Shown: positions 43,777-52,431 of the stretch, piece by piece
Position numbering within the stretch: position 1 is the stretch's first letter
Layout of the letters: every line of letters starts with the position of its first letter
Source: an uncultured Gemmata sp.
GTDB lineage: Bacteria > Planctomycetota > Planctomycetia > Gemmatales > Gemmataceae
Assembly (NCBI GenBank): GCA_937924775.1
Contig: CALDUT010000018.1
Span: forward strand, 124,001 to 188,000
Reading direction: 5' to 3'
Length of the DNA: 64,000 nucleotides
Translations under genes and position numbers: made by a program
The notes under the pieces: generated by a model
What the model saw: only the letters and a program-made list of their open reading frames with translations
What the model was told of the DNA's origin: nothing
The model's database searches: none

Positions 43777-45438
43777 CTACTCGCGATACAACGCTTCGAG
43801 TTCGGCCTGATAGCGTGCGAAAATCACATTCCGCCGCATTTTCAGGCTCACCGTCAGCTCCTCGGCGGCGACACTGAACGGCTGCGGCAGCACCAGAAAC
43901 TTCTTCACCTGTTCATACGACGCGACATCGGCCAGGCAGGCATCGACCCGCTGCCGCAGAAAGGCATGAACGTCCGGGTGTTGGGCCAATTCCGCCTCGG
44001 TCGCGGTGCAGTTCAGCGCCCGGCGGACATAGTCCCATTGCGGTACCAGAAGGGCGGTCAGGAAGTTGCGGCCTTCACCGTAAACGCAGGCCTGATCGAT
44101 GGCCGGATCGGCCAGAAGCAGGCTTTCGATGTGGGTGGGGATGACTTTTTTGCCGTTGGATAGCACAAGCAGCTCTTTTTTCCGCCCGGTGATGGTAAGA
44201 AAGCCCTCGGCATCGAGAGAACCCAGATCGCCGGTGTACAGCCAGCCGTCGCGGATCGCTTCGGCGGTGGCCTGCGGTTTCTTCCAATAGCCTTTCATGA
44301 CGTGCGGCCCACGGGTGAGAATTTCGCCATCGGGGGCGATCCGCACTTCGACCCCCGGCAAGGCCACTCCCACCGTGAACGGTTTATTCCGCCGCGACAG
44401 GTTGAAGGTGATGACAGGTGAACTTTCGGTCAGACCATAGCCGGGATAGATCGGCAAGTTCGCTTCCCGCAAGGCTTGCTCGATGGCCGCCGGCAAAGGC
44501 GCACCGCCGGAACCCAGAAAGCGAATCCGTGGGCCGAAAACGCCCCGGAGCCTGGCCGCCCGCACCGCGGGATCGGGATGGGTCGTCAGGGCCACCACTT
44601 TTTCATAGAACCGCGGCACGCACGAGATGTGGGTGGGCTGGATTTCCGCGATGTTGGCCACTAACGTATCGGCACTTTCGGCCAAACACAGCACCCGCCC
44701 AGCCAGGAGCCGTTCGTAATGATCGACGGTCCGGGCGTAAATGTGGCTCAGCGGCAGCCAGCAGAGTTTCACGTCGTCCGCGGCGGGGGGTTCCGCCTGC
44801 AAGCAGGCCTGTACGTTGCTGAGGATGTTGCCGTGGGTGAGCATCACGCCTTTGGGTTCGCCGGTGGTGCCCGAGGTGTACATCAGAGCCGCGAGATCGT
44901 CGCTCCTCAGGGCGGCACGGCGTCGTTCCAACTCAGGGGTGAGGGGATCGAGCAACTGCCGCCCGCGGGCGAGGAAATCGTGCCATGCGATGGCATCAGT
45001 CCCGGCGGCGCTGGCTTCGAAGACGACGACGCCTTCCAATTCTGGCAGCTGCCCGCGAATAGACCGCACCTTCTCCAATTGCGTCGCGTTGGAAACGAAG
45101 AGCCAGCGCACGTTGGCATCGTGCATTTGGTAATGGATTTGCCGGGCACTGAGTGAGGCATGGGGGGAAACCGTCACACCACCGGCGGTGAGAATGCCCA
45201 GATCGGCCAAAAGCCACTCGATGCGGTTTTCGCCCAAAAGCCCGACGCGGTCGCCCGGTTGCAGGCCGCGGTCGATGAGGGCCGCGGCACAGGCCTGGGT
45301 GTGGCTGTGATAATCGGCCCAGGTGAGGTCGTGATAGCGGCCGTTGTGCTTATAGCGCAGAGCCGTCTGCGGGCCGATGTGTGCGGCCTGGTGCGGCAGA
45401 ACGTCAGCCAGGTGACGGGGAGTGGGGAGAGGATTCAT
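43777..45438 (-). CDS. long-chain fatty acyl-CoA ligase (AMP-forming)
   Basis: A 553-residue ANL-family ligase: the P-loop YTSGTTGEPKGVMLTHGNIL, ISCVPRFYEKV, the adenine-binding GYGLTESSPV, TGDLGSLDAEGFLTITGRKKELLVLSNGKKV and a C-terminal lysine in SLKMRRNVI. This is the FAA1/FadD15 group that activates fatty acids with ATP and CoA. AAAGGA precedes the ATG. It is the last gene of the beta-oxidation run, 13 bases after the thioesterase gene. Confidence 0.92.
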   Translation of the reverse strand: MNPLPTPRHLADVLPHQAAHIGPQTALRYKHNGRYHDLTWADYHSHTQACAAALIDRGLQPGDRVGLLGENRIEWLLADLGILTAGGVTVSPHASLSARQIHYQMHDANVRWLFVSNATQLEKVRSIRGQLPELEGVVVFEASAAGTDAIAWHDFLARGRQLLDPLTPELERRRAALRSDDLAALMYTSGTTGEPKGVMLTHGNILSNVQACLQAEPPAADDVKLCWLPLSHIYARTVDHYERLLAGRVLCLAESADTLVANIAEIQPTHISCVPRFYEKVVALTTHPDPAVRAARLRGVFGPRIRFLGSGGAPLPAAIEQALREANLPIYPGYGLTESSPVITFNLSRRNKPFTVGVALPGVEVRIAPDGEILTRGPHVMKGYWKKPQATAEAIRDGWLYTGDLGSLDAEGFLTITGRKKELLVLSNGKKVIPTHIESLLLADPAIDQACVYGEGRNFLTALLVPQWDYVRRALNCTATEAELAQHPDVHAFLRQRVDACLADVASYEQVKKFLVLPQPFSVAAEELTVSLKMRRNVIFARYQAELEALYRE

Positions 45439-45451
45439 TGGAACCGTCCTT

Positions 45452-45940
45452 TCAGGCTTTCATGACCCCGCACAGGGGGGCTGCCCATGGCAAACGTGCA
45501 TGGTCGGCCTGCAGGCGATCGATGGCCGCAGCAATCGTTTCCGGCCAGGGCGACGAGCGGCGGATGGTGAGGTCCACATGGGTGGCCACGGTTTCGCATG
45601 TCGCGGCCAAAAGGTTCGTGTCGTCGAGGGTCATGAAGTGTATCAGATGAATCCGCTTGGCACTGCGGCCCACAATCCGGCTCCGGATCGTGATCCGCTG
45701 CCCAACGCGGACTTCGTGCAAGTAGCGCAGATGTTGCTCGAGGGCGAAACTGCCGGCCCGGTTTGTCGCGAAATAGGCTGGCGTCAGGCCGATCAAGCCG
45801 TACAGGCCCGCGGTGCCACAACTGAACAGATGCGTATACCACATCACGTTCATATGGCCCATGTTGTCCAGATACGCCACGGGCACCACAGCGCGGTGCG
45901 TGAGAGGAAGGGCCGACAGATCAAGTGCCGCTGGTTCCAT
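45452..45940 (-). CDS. hotdog-fold acyl-CoA thioesterase
   Basis: A 162-residue 4HBT-type protein: VAYLDNMGHMNVMWYTHLF gives the catalytic aspartate/histidine region, followed by SFALEQHLRYLHEVRVGQRI and HFMTLDDTNLLAATCETVATHVDL. Such enzymes hydrolyse acyl-CoA to the acid and CoA. It sits 53 bases after the FadB/J-like gene and 13 bases before the acyl-CoA ligase, so it probably balances CoA pools in the same operon. Confidence 0.85.
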   Translation of the reverse strand: MEPAALDLSALPLTHRAVVPVAYLDNMGHMNVMWYTHLFSCGTAGLYGLIGLTPAYFATNRAGSFALEQHLRYLHEVRVGQRITIRSRIVGRSAKRIHLIHFMTLDDTNLLAATCETVATHVDLTIRRSSPWPETIAAAIDRLQADHARLPWAAPLCGVMKA

Positions 45941-45993
45941 GACTCACCCCCTCAGCGCAGGCACAAACGACGGGAGCGGTGTTCCAAAAGAAC

Positions 45994-48120
45994 TTAGGCC
46001 GACGGTTCGGTGAGGCTGGCGAAGGTTCGTCCTGCGGTTGCCAGTTGCCGCAACAGCGGTGCGGGTGACCAGGTCGCTCCGTGCTGTTTTTCGAATTCAC
46101 AGATCCGCGCGTAGATTGTGGCCAGGCCGAGGGTGTCGGCGTACCACATCGGGCCGCCGCGCCAGGCCGGGAAGCCGTACCCATAAATGTAGATGATGTC
46201 GATATCTCCGGGGCGCAGGGCGATACCTTCTTCGAGAATGCGTGCCCCTTCGTTGATGAGGGCGAAGATCGTCCGTTCGACGATTTCTTGTGGACTGATC
46301 TGGCGTGGGGTGATGCCGTTGGCCCGTGCAGCTTCTGCGACAAACTGGATCGCCTCCGGGTTGGGCGTACCGACGCGGTGAGCCTCGTAGCAGTACCACC
46401 CCGCGCCCGTCTTCTGCCCGAACTGGCCGTGTTCGCACAGTTTGTCTTCCGCCACAAAAGGCCGACGTCCGGAGCTGGCCGCAAGGTGCAGATGTTCCTG
46501 CCGCATCCGCCAGCCGATGTCCAAGCCGGCCAGATCGAGAACCGCCAAGGGGCCCATGGCCATGCCGAATTCCGTCAGCGCTTGATCCACCTGGTCGATC
46601 GTCGCGCCTTCTTCGAGTAAAAATTGCGCTTCGCGGACATAGGGTTCGAACATCCGATTGCCGACGAAAGCCCGGCCGTTGCCCACAAGCACACCCACTT
46701 TGCCCAGCCGCTTGGCCAATTCCATCGACGTGGCGATCACCGATGGGCTTGTTTCTTTCCCGCGAACGATCTCCAACAACTTCATGACGTTGGCGGGGCT
46801 GAAGAAGTGATGTCCGATCACCTGGTGGGGCCGCCGTGTGGCAGCGGCGATGGCGTCGATATTCAACGACGACGTATTGGTGGCCAGAATCGCCTCGGGG
46901 TGGGCAACTTGATCGAGTTCCGCAAAAACCTGCTTTTTGAGGGCCAGATTCTCGAACACGGCTTCGACGATAATATCTGCCTCGGCGAAGCGCTCGAAAC
47001 TGAGCGTCGGCTCGATGCGGGCGAGGCGTTCGTCCATCTGCTGGGGGGTGAGTTTGCCTTTCTGTACTGTGTGGGCGTAGTTTTTGCGGATGGTGGCCAG
47101 GCCGCGTTCGAGAGCGGCCGCATCAACGTCCTTGAGCCATACGGGGATGCCGGCATTGGCGTACACCATCGCAATACCGCCGCCCATTGTCCCGGCACCG
47201 ACGACCGCGGCTCGGCGAATGGGTCGCCGCGGCGTGTCGGGGCCGATGCCGGGCACTTTGGCGACTTCCCGTTCGGCCAAAAAGACGTGGATGAGGGCTT
47301 TGGCCTGATCGGAAAAGAGGCATTCGAGAAACAGTTGCCGTTCGCGGGCGCAGCCTTCTGCGAATGGCAGGGTGGTGGCGGCTTCGACGGCGTCGATGGC
47401 CTTGGCCGGGGCGATGAGGTGTTTGCTCCGTTTCTGGGCTTGTTCGCGGGCGCCGGCGAAGAGCGGGGCGTTCGTGGCGGGAGTGCCCAGTTTGTCGTGC
47501 AGGTCGCGGGTGCGACGCGGCGGTGTGCCGGCGGCGATCTGTTTCTGACAGTAGGCGATGGCTGCCGGCAACAGTTCGCCTTCCGCGAGGCTGTCGAGAA
47601 TACCGCAGGTGAGAGCGTCGGTTGCTCGGATCGGCTCGCCCCCCCCGCACATGTCCAGAGCTTTGGCCACCCCGGCCAGGCGAGGCAGTCGCTGGGTTCC
47701 ACCGGCACCGGGAATCAGGCCGATCTTCACCTCCGGCTGACCCACGTGGGCATCGGGGGTGGCAATGCGGTAATGGCAGGCCATGGCGGTCTCGAGGCCA
47801 CCGCCCAGCGCGGTGCCGTGGATGGCGCAGACCACCGGTTTGGGGGAATCTTCCAGGGCGGCCAACAGCGGGTCGATGCCGGTGTCGAAGTCGCGGGTCG
47901 CAGTGGTCACTTTGGCGAATTCTTTGATGTCGGCTCCGGCGATGAAGGTTCGGCCGCCGCCGATCAGCACCAGTCCCCGTACGCTCGGGTCGCTCACATG
48001 GGCTTGTACCGCCTGCAGCAGGGCCTTGGCCACCGCCGGGCTCAGGGCATTGACCGGAGGATTATTCACCGTGATGATGCCAATATCCCCTTGCTTGGAC
48101 GTCAGAACCAATTCGCTCAT
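45994..48120 (-). CDS. fused enoyl-CoA hydratase / 3-hydroxyacyl-CoA dehydrogenase
   Basis: A 708-residue FadB/FadJ-type protein. The N-terminal crotonase domain (about 1-190) has GADIKEF and the two catalytic glutamates E110 (GGGLE) and E130 (GQPEVKIG). The NAD-binding domain starts at GAGTMGGGIA (308-317), followed by ILATNTSSL, GHHFFSPANVMKLLE-type catalytic histidine segment and two C-terminal dehydrogenase domains with GFPAWRGGPM. It catalyses hydration and oxidation in beta-oxidation. I chose the ATG at 48120, preceded by GGAG, where the crotonase fold begins. It is flanked by thiolase and thioesterase genes. Confidence 0.93.
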   Translation of the reverse strand: MSELVLTSKQGDIGIITVNNPPVNALSPAVAKALLQAVQAHVSDPSVRGLVLIGGGRTFIAGADIKEFAKVTTATRDFDTGIDPLLAALEDSPKPVVCAIHGTALGGGLETAMACHYRIATPDAHVGQPEVKIGLIPGAGGTQRLPRLAGVAKALDMCGGGEPIRATDALTCGILDSLAEGELLPAAIAYCQKQIAAGTPPRRTRDLHDKLGTPATNAPLFAGAREQAQKRSKHLIAPAKAIDAVEAATTLPFAEGCARERQLFLECLFSDQAKALIHVFLAEREVAKVPGIGPDTPRRPIRRAAVVGAGTMGGGIAMVYANAGIPVWLKDVDAAALERGLATIRKNYAHTVQKGKLTPQQMDERLARIEPTLSFERFAEADIIVEAVFENLALKKQVFAELDQVAHPEAILATNTSSLNIDAIAAATRRPHQVIGHHFFSPANVMKLLEIVRGKETSPSVIATSMELAKRLGKVGVLVGNGRAFVGNRMFEPYVREAQFLLEEGATIDQVDQALTEFGMAMGPLAVLDLAGLDIGWRMRQEHLHLAASSGRRPFVAEDKLCEHGQFGQKTGAGWYCYEAHRVGTPNPEAIQFVAEAARANGITPRQISPQEIVERTIFALINEGARILEEGIALRPGDIDIIYIYGYGFPAWRGGPMWYADTLGLATIYARICEFEKQHGATWSPAPLLRQLATAGRTFASLTEPSA

Positions 48121-48311
48121 GGGATGTCGCTCCGCTGGCGAGGTTGTGATGAGAGCCCGCATGGCGCGGGGTGAGAGCATCCTTGTCGTTGGGCTACGTT
48201 GGGTCGCGTTGCGGGGGGCGAGGGTGCGGCCGCGGGGCTGGGCTTATCCATTCCGGCACCGGTCCGCGATACACAGCAACTCTCTTCGCGTTGTGGCCGC
48301 GGTTGGCGGAA

Positions 48312-49499
48312 TTACAACAACTCGAATAGCCCCGCTGCGCCCTGGCCACCGCCGACGCACATCGTCACCACGCCATAGCGGGCGTTGCGGCGTTGCATGC
48401 TGTTGATGATCGTACCGACGAGGCGAGCCCCGGTCATGCCAAAGGGGTGGCCGATGGCGATCGAGCCGCCGTTGACGTTGAGCTTTTCGGGGTCGATCCC
48501 GAGCCGATCGCGGCAGTACAGCACTTGCACCGCGAAGGCTTCGTTCAGTTCCCACAGGCCGATGTCCTCGATCGTCAGTCCGTGCCGCCGGAGCAGTTTG
48601 GGCACAGCGAACACTGGGCCGATGCCCATTTCGTCCGGCTCGCACCCGGCGACGGCGAAGCCGCGGAAAGCGGCGCGGGGGCGAATACCGAGCTGTTCGG
48701 CCCGCCGTCGCTCCAACAGAAGCGCCACCGCCGCTCCGTCGGACAATTGCGACGAGTTTCCCGCGGTGACCGTTCCCTGCCCGCTGTGCGGGTCGAAGTA
48801 CGGCTTGAGAGCCCGCAAGCCGTCGAGGGTGGTATCGGGGCGGTTGCACTCATCGCGATCGACCAGAACCTCCTCCCGGCCGACGATCTGCCCGGTTTGT
48901 TTATCGACAATGCCGCGGACCACCCGCAGCGGGGCGATTTCGTCGGCCAGCCACCCCGCTTGCTGCGCCTGGGCTGTGCGCTGCTGGCTTGCCAAGGCGT
49001 ACTCGTCTTGCGCGTCGCGGCTGATCTTGTACCGCTTGGCGACGACTTCCGCGGTTTCGCCCATCACCATGTACACGCCGGGATACTTCTCCTGTACCCA
49101 CGGGTTGGGATCGCGTTTGGCGTTGGCGCATACGGTGATGCTCTCCAGCCCACCGCCGATGGCAGCCTCGGCTCCCTCATAGAGAATCGTGTGAGCGGCG
49201 AGGGCAATCGCCTGTAATCCGGAAGCGCAGAATCGGTTGACCGTGGCCGCGGCGACTGTCACCGGCAGCCCCGCCCGCAGCGCAGCGATCCGGGCCACGT
49301 TATCGCCCTGCGAGCCCTCCGGAAAGCCACAGCCGAGGAAAACATCCTCGATTTCCGCCGGGTTGAGCTGCGGTACTTTCCGCAGAACGTCGGTTATGCA
49401 ATGGGCGGCCAGATCGTCGGGCCGTGTCAGGTTGAAGGAGCCGCGGAACGACTTGGCGAGGGGCGTTCGCGAACTGGCCACAATCACCGCTTCACGCAT
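48312..49499 (-). CDS. acetyl-CoA C-acyltransferase (thiolase)
   Basis: A 395-residue thiolase: nucleophile C91 in VNRFCASGLQAIALAA, GGLESITVC, NEAFAVQVL, the histidine in NGGSIAIGHPFGMTGAR and the second cysteine in TMCVGGGQGAAGLFE. It cleaves 3-ketoacyl-CoA to acetyl-CoA in beta-oxidation. The ATG at 49499 follows GGAGG by seven bases. It is the first gene of the run thiolase, FadB/J-like, thioesterase, ligase and is divergent from the acyl-CoA synthetase gene. Confidence 0.93.
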   Translation of the reverse strand: MREAVIVASSRTPLAKSFRGSFNLTRPDDLAAHCITDVLRKVPQLNPAEIEDVFLGCGFPEGSQGDNVARIAALRAGLPVTVAAATVNRFCASGLQAIALAAHTILYEGAEAAIGGGLESITVCANAKRDPNPWVQEKYPGVYMVMGETAEVVAKRYKISRDAQDEYALASQQRTAQAQQAGWLADEIAPLRVVRGIVDKQTGQIVGREEVLVDRDECNRPDTTLDGLRALKPYFDPHSGQGTVTAGNSSQLSDGAAVALLLERRRAEQLGIRPRAAFRGFAVAGCEPDEMGIGPVFAVPKLLRRHGLTIEDIGLWELNEAFAVQVLYCRDRLGIDPEKLNVNGGSIAIGHPFGMTGARLVGTIINSMQRRNARYGVVTMCVGGGQGAAGLFELL

Positions 49500-49634
49500 G
49501 CGAGAGCCTCCGGCGTGCGGTGTTCGGAACCGTGAGCGTGGGGACGTGCGCAGCGGCGATGGGGACCGCCTTGGGCTTACTCCGTCCACTTCTGGCATCG
49601 TAACCGATGGATGGGGAATGCGAAATACGCGAAG

Positions 49635-49663
49635 TGGAGAATTGCTCGCCTCGGCTGTATGAA
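49635..49663 (+). promoter_or_regulatory. candidate promoter for the ADP-forming synthetase
   Basis: TGGAGA (49635-49640) and TATGAA (49658-49663) are 17 bases apart, each with four of six consensus matches. A start near 49670 would place the structured segment at 49678-49760 at the beginning of the leader. Confidence 0.3.
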
Positions 49664-49677
49664 TCTTGTACAGTGCC

Positions 49678-49760
49678 GCTAGGGGAGACCATCCCTGATC
49701 AGATTTTGGTCAGCCTAGCCGGGGATGGGAATTTCTTCCGTCGGGCACCATCCCCCGACG
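49678..49760 (+). promoter_or_regulatory. candidate structured leader RNA with pseudoknot
   Basis: GCTAGG (49678-49683) pairs with CCTAGC (49714-49719), and CTGATC (49695-49700) pairs with GGTCAG (49708-49713), so the 3' strand is continuous and the 5' side has an 11-base bulge. The bulge contains CCATCC (49689-49694), complementary to GGATGG (49723-49728). A second hairpin CGTCGGG/CCCGACG (49739-49760) shows CCATCC again in its loop (49748-49753). GGATGG can thus pair with either, 66 bases upstream of the ATG. It fits no riboswitch consensus I know. Confidence 0.5.
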
Positions 49761-49825
49761 CAGGCGGTTGGCGGATTTTGGCATGCAGCGTGCTGTCAGC
49801 TCACCCGCCCAGAGGAGCAAACCCC

Positions 49826-51985
49826 ATGACTACACCCACCCCATCCGCGGCTTCGGCGGCGTCGCTTGTGCCATTCTTTCGTCCCCAAGCGGTCGCGGTC
49901 GTCGGGGCGTCACGCGATCCAGGGAGCATTGGTCAGCGTATTCTGACGGGGCTTTTGCAAGCGGGGTTTCGCGGTCCGGTGTATCCGGTCAATCCCCAGG
50001 CGCGGGAAATCGCTGGGTTGCCGACGTATCCGTCGGTGCGGGCCATCCCTGGGCCGGTCGATTTGGCGGTGATTGTGGTTCCCGCGTCGCGGGTGTTGGC
50101 GGTGGTTGAGGATTGCGCGCAGCATGGCGTGCGGGCAATTGTGGTCATTTCGGCGGGGTTTGCCGAGGTGGGCGGGGAGGGGATCGCCCGGCAAGCGGAG
50201 TTGGTGGCCAAGGTCCGGGCCGCCGGCATGCGCCTGGTCGGTCCCAATTGCCTGGGGCTTCTCAATACCGATCCGGCGGTGCGGTTGAATGCCTCTTTTT
50301 CGCCGTTTTTCCCGCCGGTGGGGCGGGTGGCGATGTCGTCGCAGAGTGGCGCGGTGGGATTGGCCGCTCTGTGTGCTGCTCCGCGCTACGGCGTCGGCTT
50401 TTCGACCTTTGTGAGTGTCGGTAACAAAGCGGATGTTTCAGGTAACGATCTCCTCGAATATTGGGAAACCGATCCGAATACCGACGTGATTCTTCTGTAT
50501 CTTGAATCCTTCGGTAACCCGCGGCGGTTCTCGCCGATCGCCCGGCGGGTGGGGCGGAGGAAACCGATTGTGGTTCTGCACAGCGGGCTGACCCGGGCGG
50601 GGGGACGGGCTGCCGGCTCGCACACCGCGGCGCTGGCGACCAACTCCACTGCGGCGGAGGCTCTCTTCCAGCAAACCGGTGTGGTCCGGGCTTCCACGCT
50701 TGAAGAGATGTTTGATTTGGCCCTGGCGTTTGGTTGTCAGAAGCCGCCGCGCGGGGCGCGCGTGGCGATCGTGACCAACGCGGGCGGGCCGGGCATTCTC
50801 AGTGCCGATGCCTGCGAAGCCGGCGGTTTGAGCGTTCCGGAGCCTTCGGCCGCATTGCAGGAACACTTGCAGCGGTTGCTCCCGGGAGCCGCGAGTGTCC
50901 GAAATCCGATCGACCTCATCGCCGCCGCGGGGCCCGACGCCTACCGCCGGGCGATCGAAGCCGTGCTGACCTCCGGTGAATACGATGCCCTCGTGGTGCT
51001 TTATACCGATGTTGGCCTCGCCAGGATCGCCGAGGTGGAAGGGGCGGTGGCCGCCGGGGTGACGGCCGCCCGAGCCGCCGGGGCCACCGACGCTCCGGTG
51101 CTGGCGTGCGTTCTCAGCTGCGAAGCGCACCGGGCCCACATCACCTGTGGTCACGAACGGATTCCGTGCTATCCGTTCCCAGAATCACCAGGGCGGGTTC
51201 TGGGCCGACTGGCCGCCTACGGCCGGTGGCGGGCGCAGCCGCCGGGTGAGTTCCCCGCCTTCCCGGATTGTGACTTCGCCACCGCGCAGCGGATCGCCCG
51301 GGAGACTGCCGACCGCGGCGGGGGGTGGTTGGCGGCCGAGGAAGTGCGTACCGTTCTCCGCGCCGCCGGGCTGACGCTGGCGCCAGATGCCTTCGCCCGC
51401 ACCGCCGCCGACGCCGCCGCGGCCGCGGCCCGCTTGGGCTTCCCGGTGGCTGTCAAACTGGCATCCCGCCGGTTTGTCCATAAAAGCGACGTGGGCGGGG
51501 TGAAATTGGGGCTCAACGACGAAGCCGCGGTTCGCCAAGCCTTCACCGAGATTCGCCAAGCCGTGGAGAGCACCGGGGCTGTGGCGGCGATGGATGGCGT
51601 GATTGTGCAACCGATGCTCCGCCGCGGCGTGGAGGTTATGGCCGGGGTGACCCAAGACCCGCTCTTTGGCCCGCTCATCGCCTTCGGGCTGGGCGGCATT
51701 CATGTGGAAGTGCTGGCCGATGTCGTTTTCCGCGTCGCCCCCCTGACCGATCGCGACGCCCAAGACATGGTCCACGGTATCCGCGGCTTCCGCCTGCTTG
51801 AAGGCTACCGCGGGCATCCGCCGGCCGATGTGGCCGCGCTGGAAGAAACCCTGCTGCGGCTGTCACGCCTGGCCGAACACGTTCCCGAAATCACCGAGAT
51901 CGACCTCAATCCGATCTTCGCCTATCCCTCGGGAGAAGGTTACTGCATCGCCGATGCCCGCGTCCGCATCCGAACTGGGAATTGA
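49826..51985 (+). CDS. acyl-CoA synthetase (ADP/NDP-forming), fused alpha-beta
   Basis: A 719-residue protein. The N-terminal CoA-binding domain has VAVVGASRDPGSIGQRIL, the succinyl-CoA-synthetase-like part has MSSQSGAVGLA and the phosphohistidine in AGSHTAALA, and the C-terminal ATP-grasp domain has AVKLASRRFVHKSDVGGVKLGL and EITEIDLNPIFAY. These enzymes convert acyl-CoA, ADP and phosphate to acid, CoA and ATP, or the reverse. No C-terminal acetyltransferase domain is present, unlike protein acetyltransferase Pat fusions. AGAGGAG is eight bases before the ATG. It is divergent from the beta-oxidation operon. Confidence 0.92.
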   Translation: MTTPTPSAASAASLVPFFRPQAVAVVGASRDPGSIGQRILTGLLQAGFRGPVYPVNPQAREIAGLPTYPSVRAIPGPVDLAVIVVPASRVLAVVEDCAQHGVRAIVVISAGFAEVGGEGIARQAELVAKVRAAGMRLVGPNCLGLLNTDPAVRLNASFSPFFPPVGRVAMSSQSGAVGLAALCAAPRYGVGFSTFVSVGNKADVSGNDLLEYWETDPNTDVILLYLESFGNPRRFSPIARRVGRRKPIVVLHSGLTRAGGRAAGSHTAALATNSTAAEALFQQTGVVRASTLEEMFDLALAFGCQKPPRGARVAIVTNAGGPGILSADACEAGGLSVPEPSAALQEHLQRLLPGAASVRNPIDLIAAAGPDAYRRAIEAVLTSGEYDALVVLYTDVGLARIAEVEGAVAAGVTAARAAGATDAPVLACVLSCEAHRAHITCGHERIPCYPFPESPGRVLGRLAAYGRWRAQPPGEFPAFPDCDFATAQRIARETADRGGGWLAAEEVRTVLRAAGLTLAPDAFARTAADAAAAAARLGFPVAVKLASRRFVHKSDVGGVKLGLNDEAAVRQAFTEIRQAVESTGAVAAMDGVIVQPMLRRGVEVMAGVTQDPLFGPLIAFGLGGIHVEVLADVVFRVAPLTDRDAQDMVHGIRGFRLLEGYRGHPPADVAALEETLLRLSRLAEHVPEITEIDLNPIFAYPSGEGYCIADARVRIRTGN

Positions 51986-52176
51986 TGCTCGCCCCCAGGC
52001 GCAGGGCCGCAGTGTGCCATGCTGACACATCCCGGGCCGCGGCCCCGACGGGATTTGGCACAGTGCCTGCGGTTCCATCGGCAAAAGTGCTGGTGCTGCG
52101 GGGCCGGGCGGCCCGGCACGACCTTTGCCTCCAGCGGAATTGCCTGAGTCCTCCCATTTTCACACCGGAGATGGTC

Positions 52177-52425
52177 ATGACGGCAACACCGCCCCCGGCC
52201 GCTGCCCCCCGCTGCGATTTCGAACAGCTGGTCGCGGAGATTCTCAGCCGTTATCGGTCGGATTTGCAAACCCTGACGATTGAAGTGGTCGAAACGGGGG
52301 TCGTTCTCCGCGGCGTCGCGTTCAGTTACTACGGCAAGCAGATGGCGTTACACGAAGTTCGGCGCTTGTGCGATCAACCGGTGGTGGGGAACTTCATCGA
52401 GGTCCATTCGCGGTGGTGGGAGTGA
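52177..52425 (+). CDS. small BON-domain-like protein
   Basis: An 82-residue protein: a short N-terminal tail, then a BON-like unit with FEQLVAEILSRY (helix), LTIEVVETGVVLRGVAFSYYGKQMALHEVRRL and VVGNFIEV. BON domains bind phospholipids or ligands at the envelope, but no signal peptide is visible here. Two in-frame ATG codons lie close together; GGAG touches the first, so the second (52177) is the likely start. It converges on the hydrogenase large-subunit gene. Confidence 0.55.
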   Translation: MTATPPPAAAPRCDFEQLVAEILSRYRSDLQTLTIEVVETGVVLRGVAFSYYGKQMALHEVRRLCDQPVVGNFIEVHSRWWE

Positions 52426-52431
52426 GACGGC

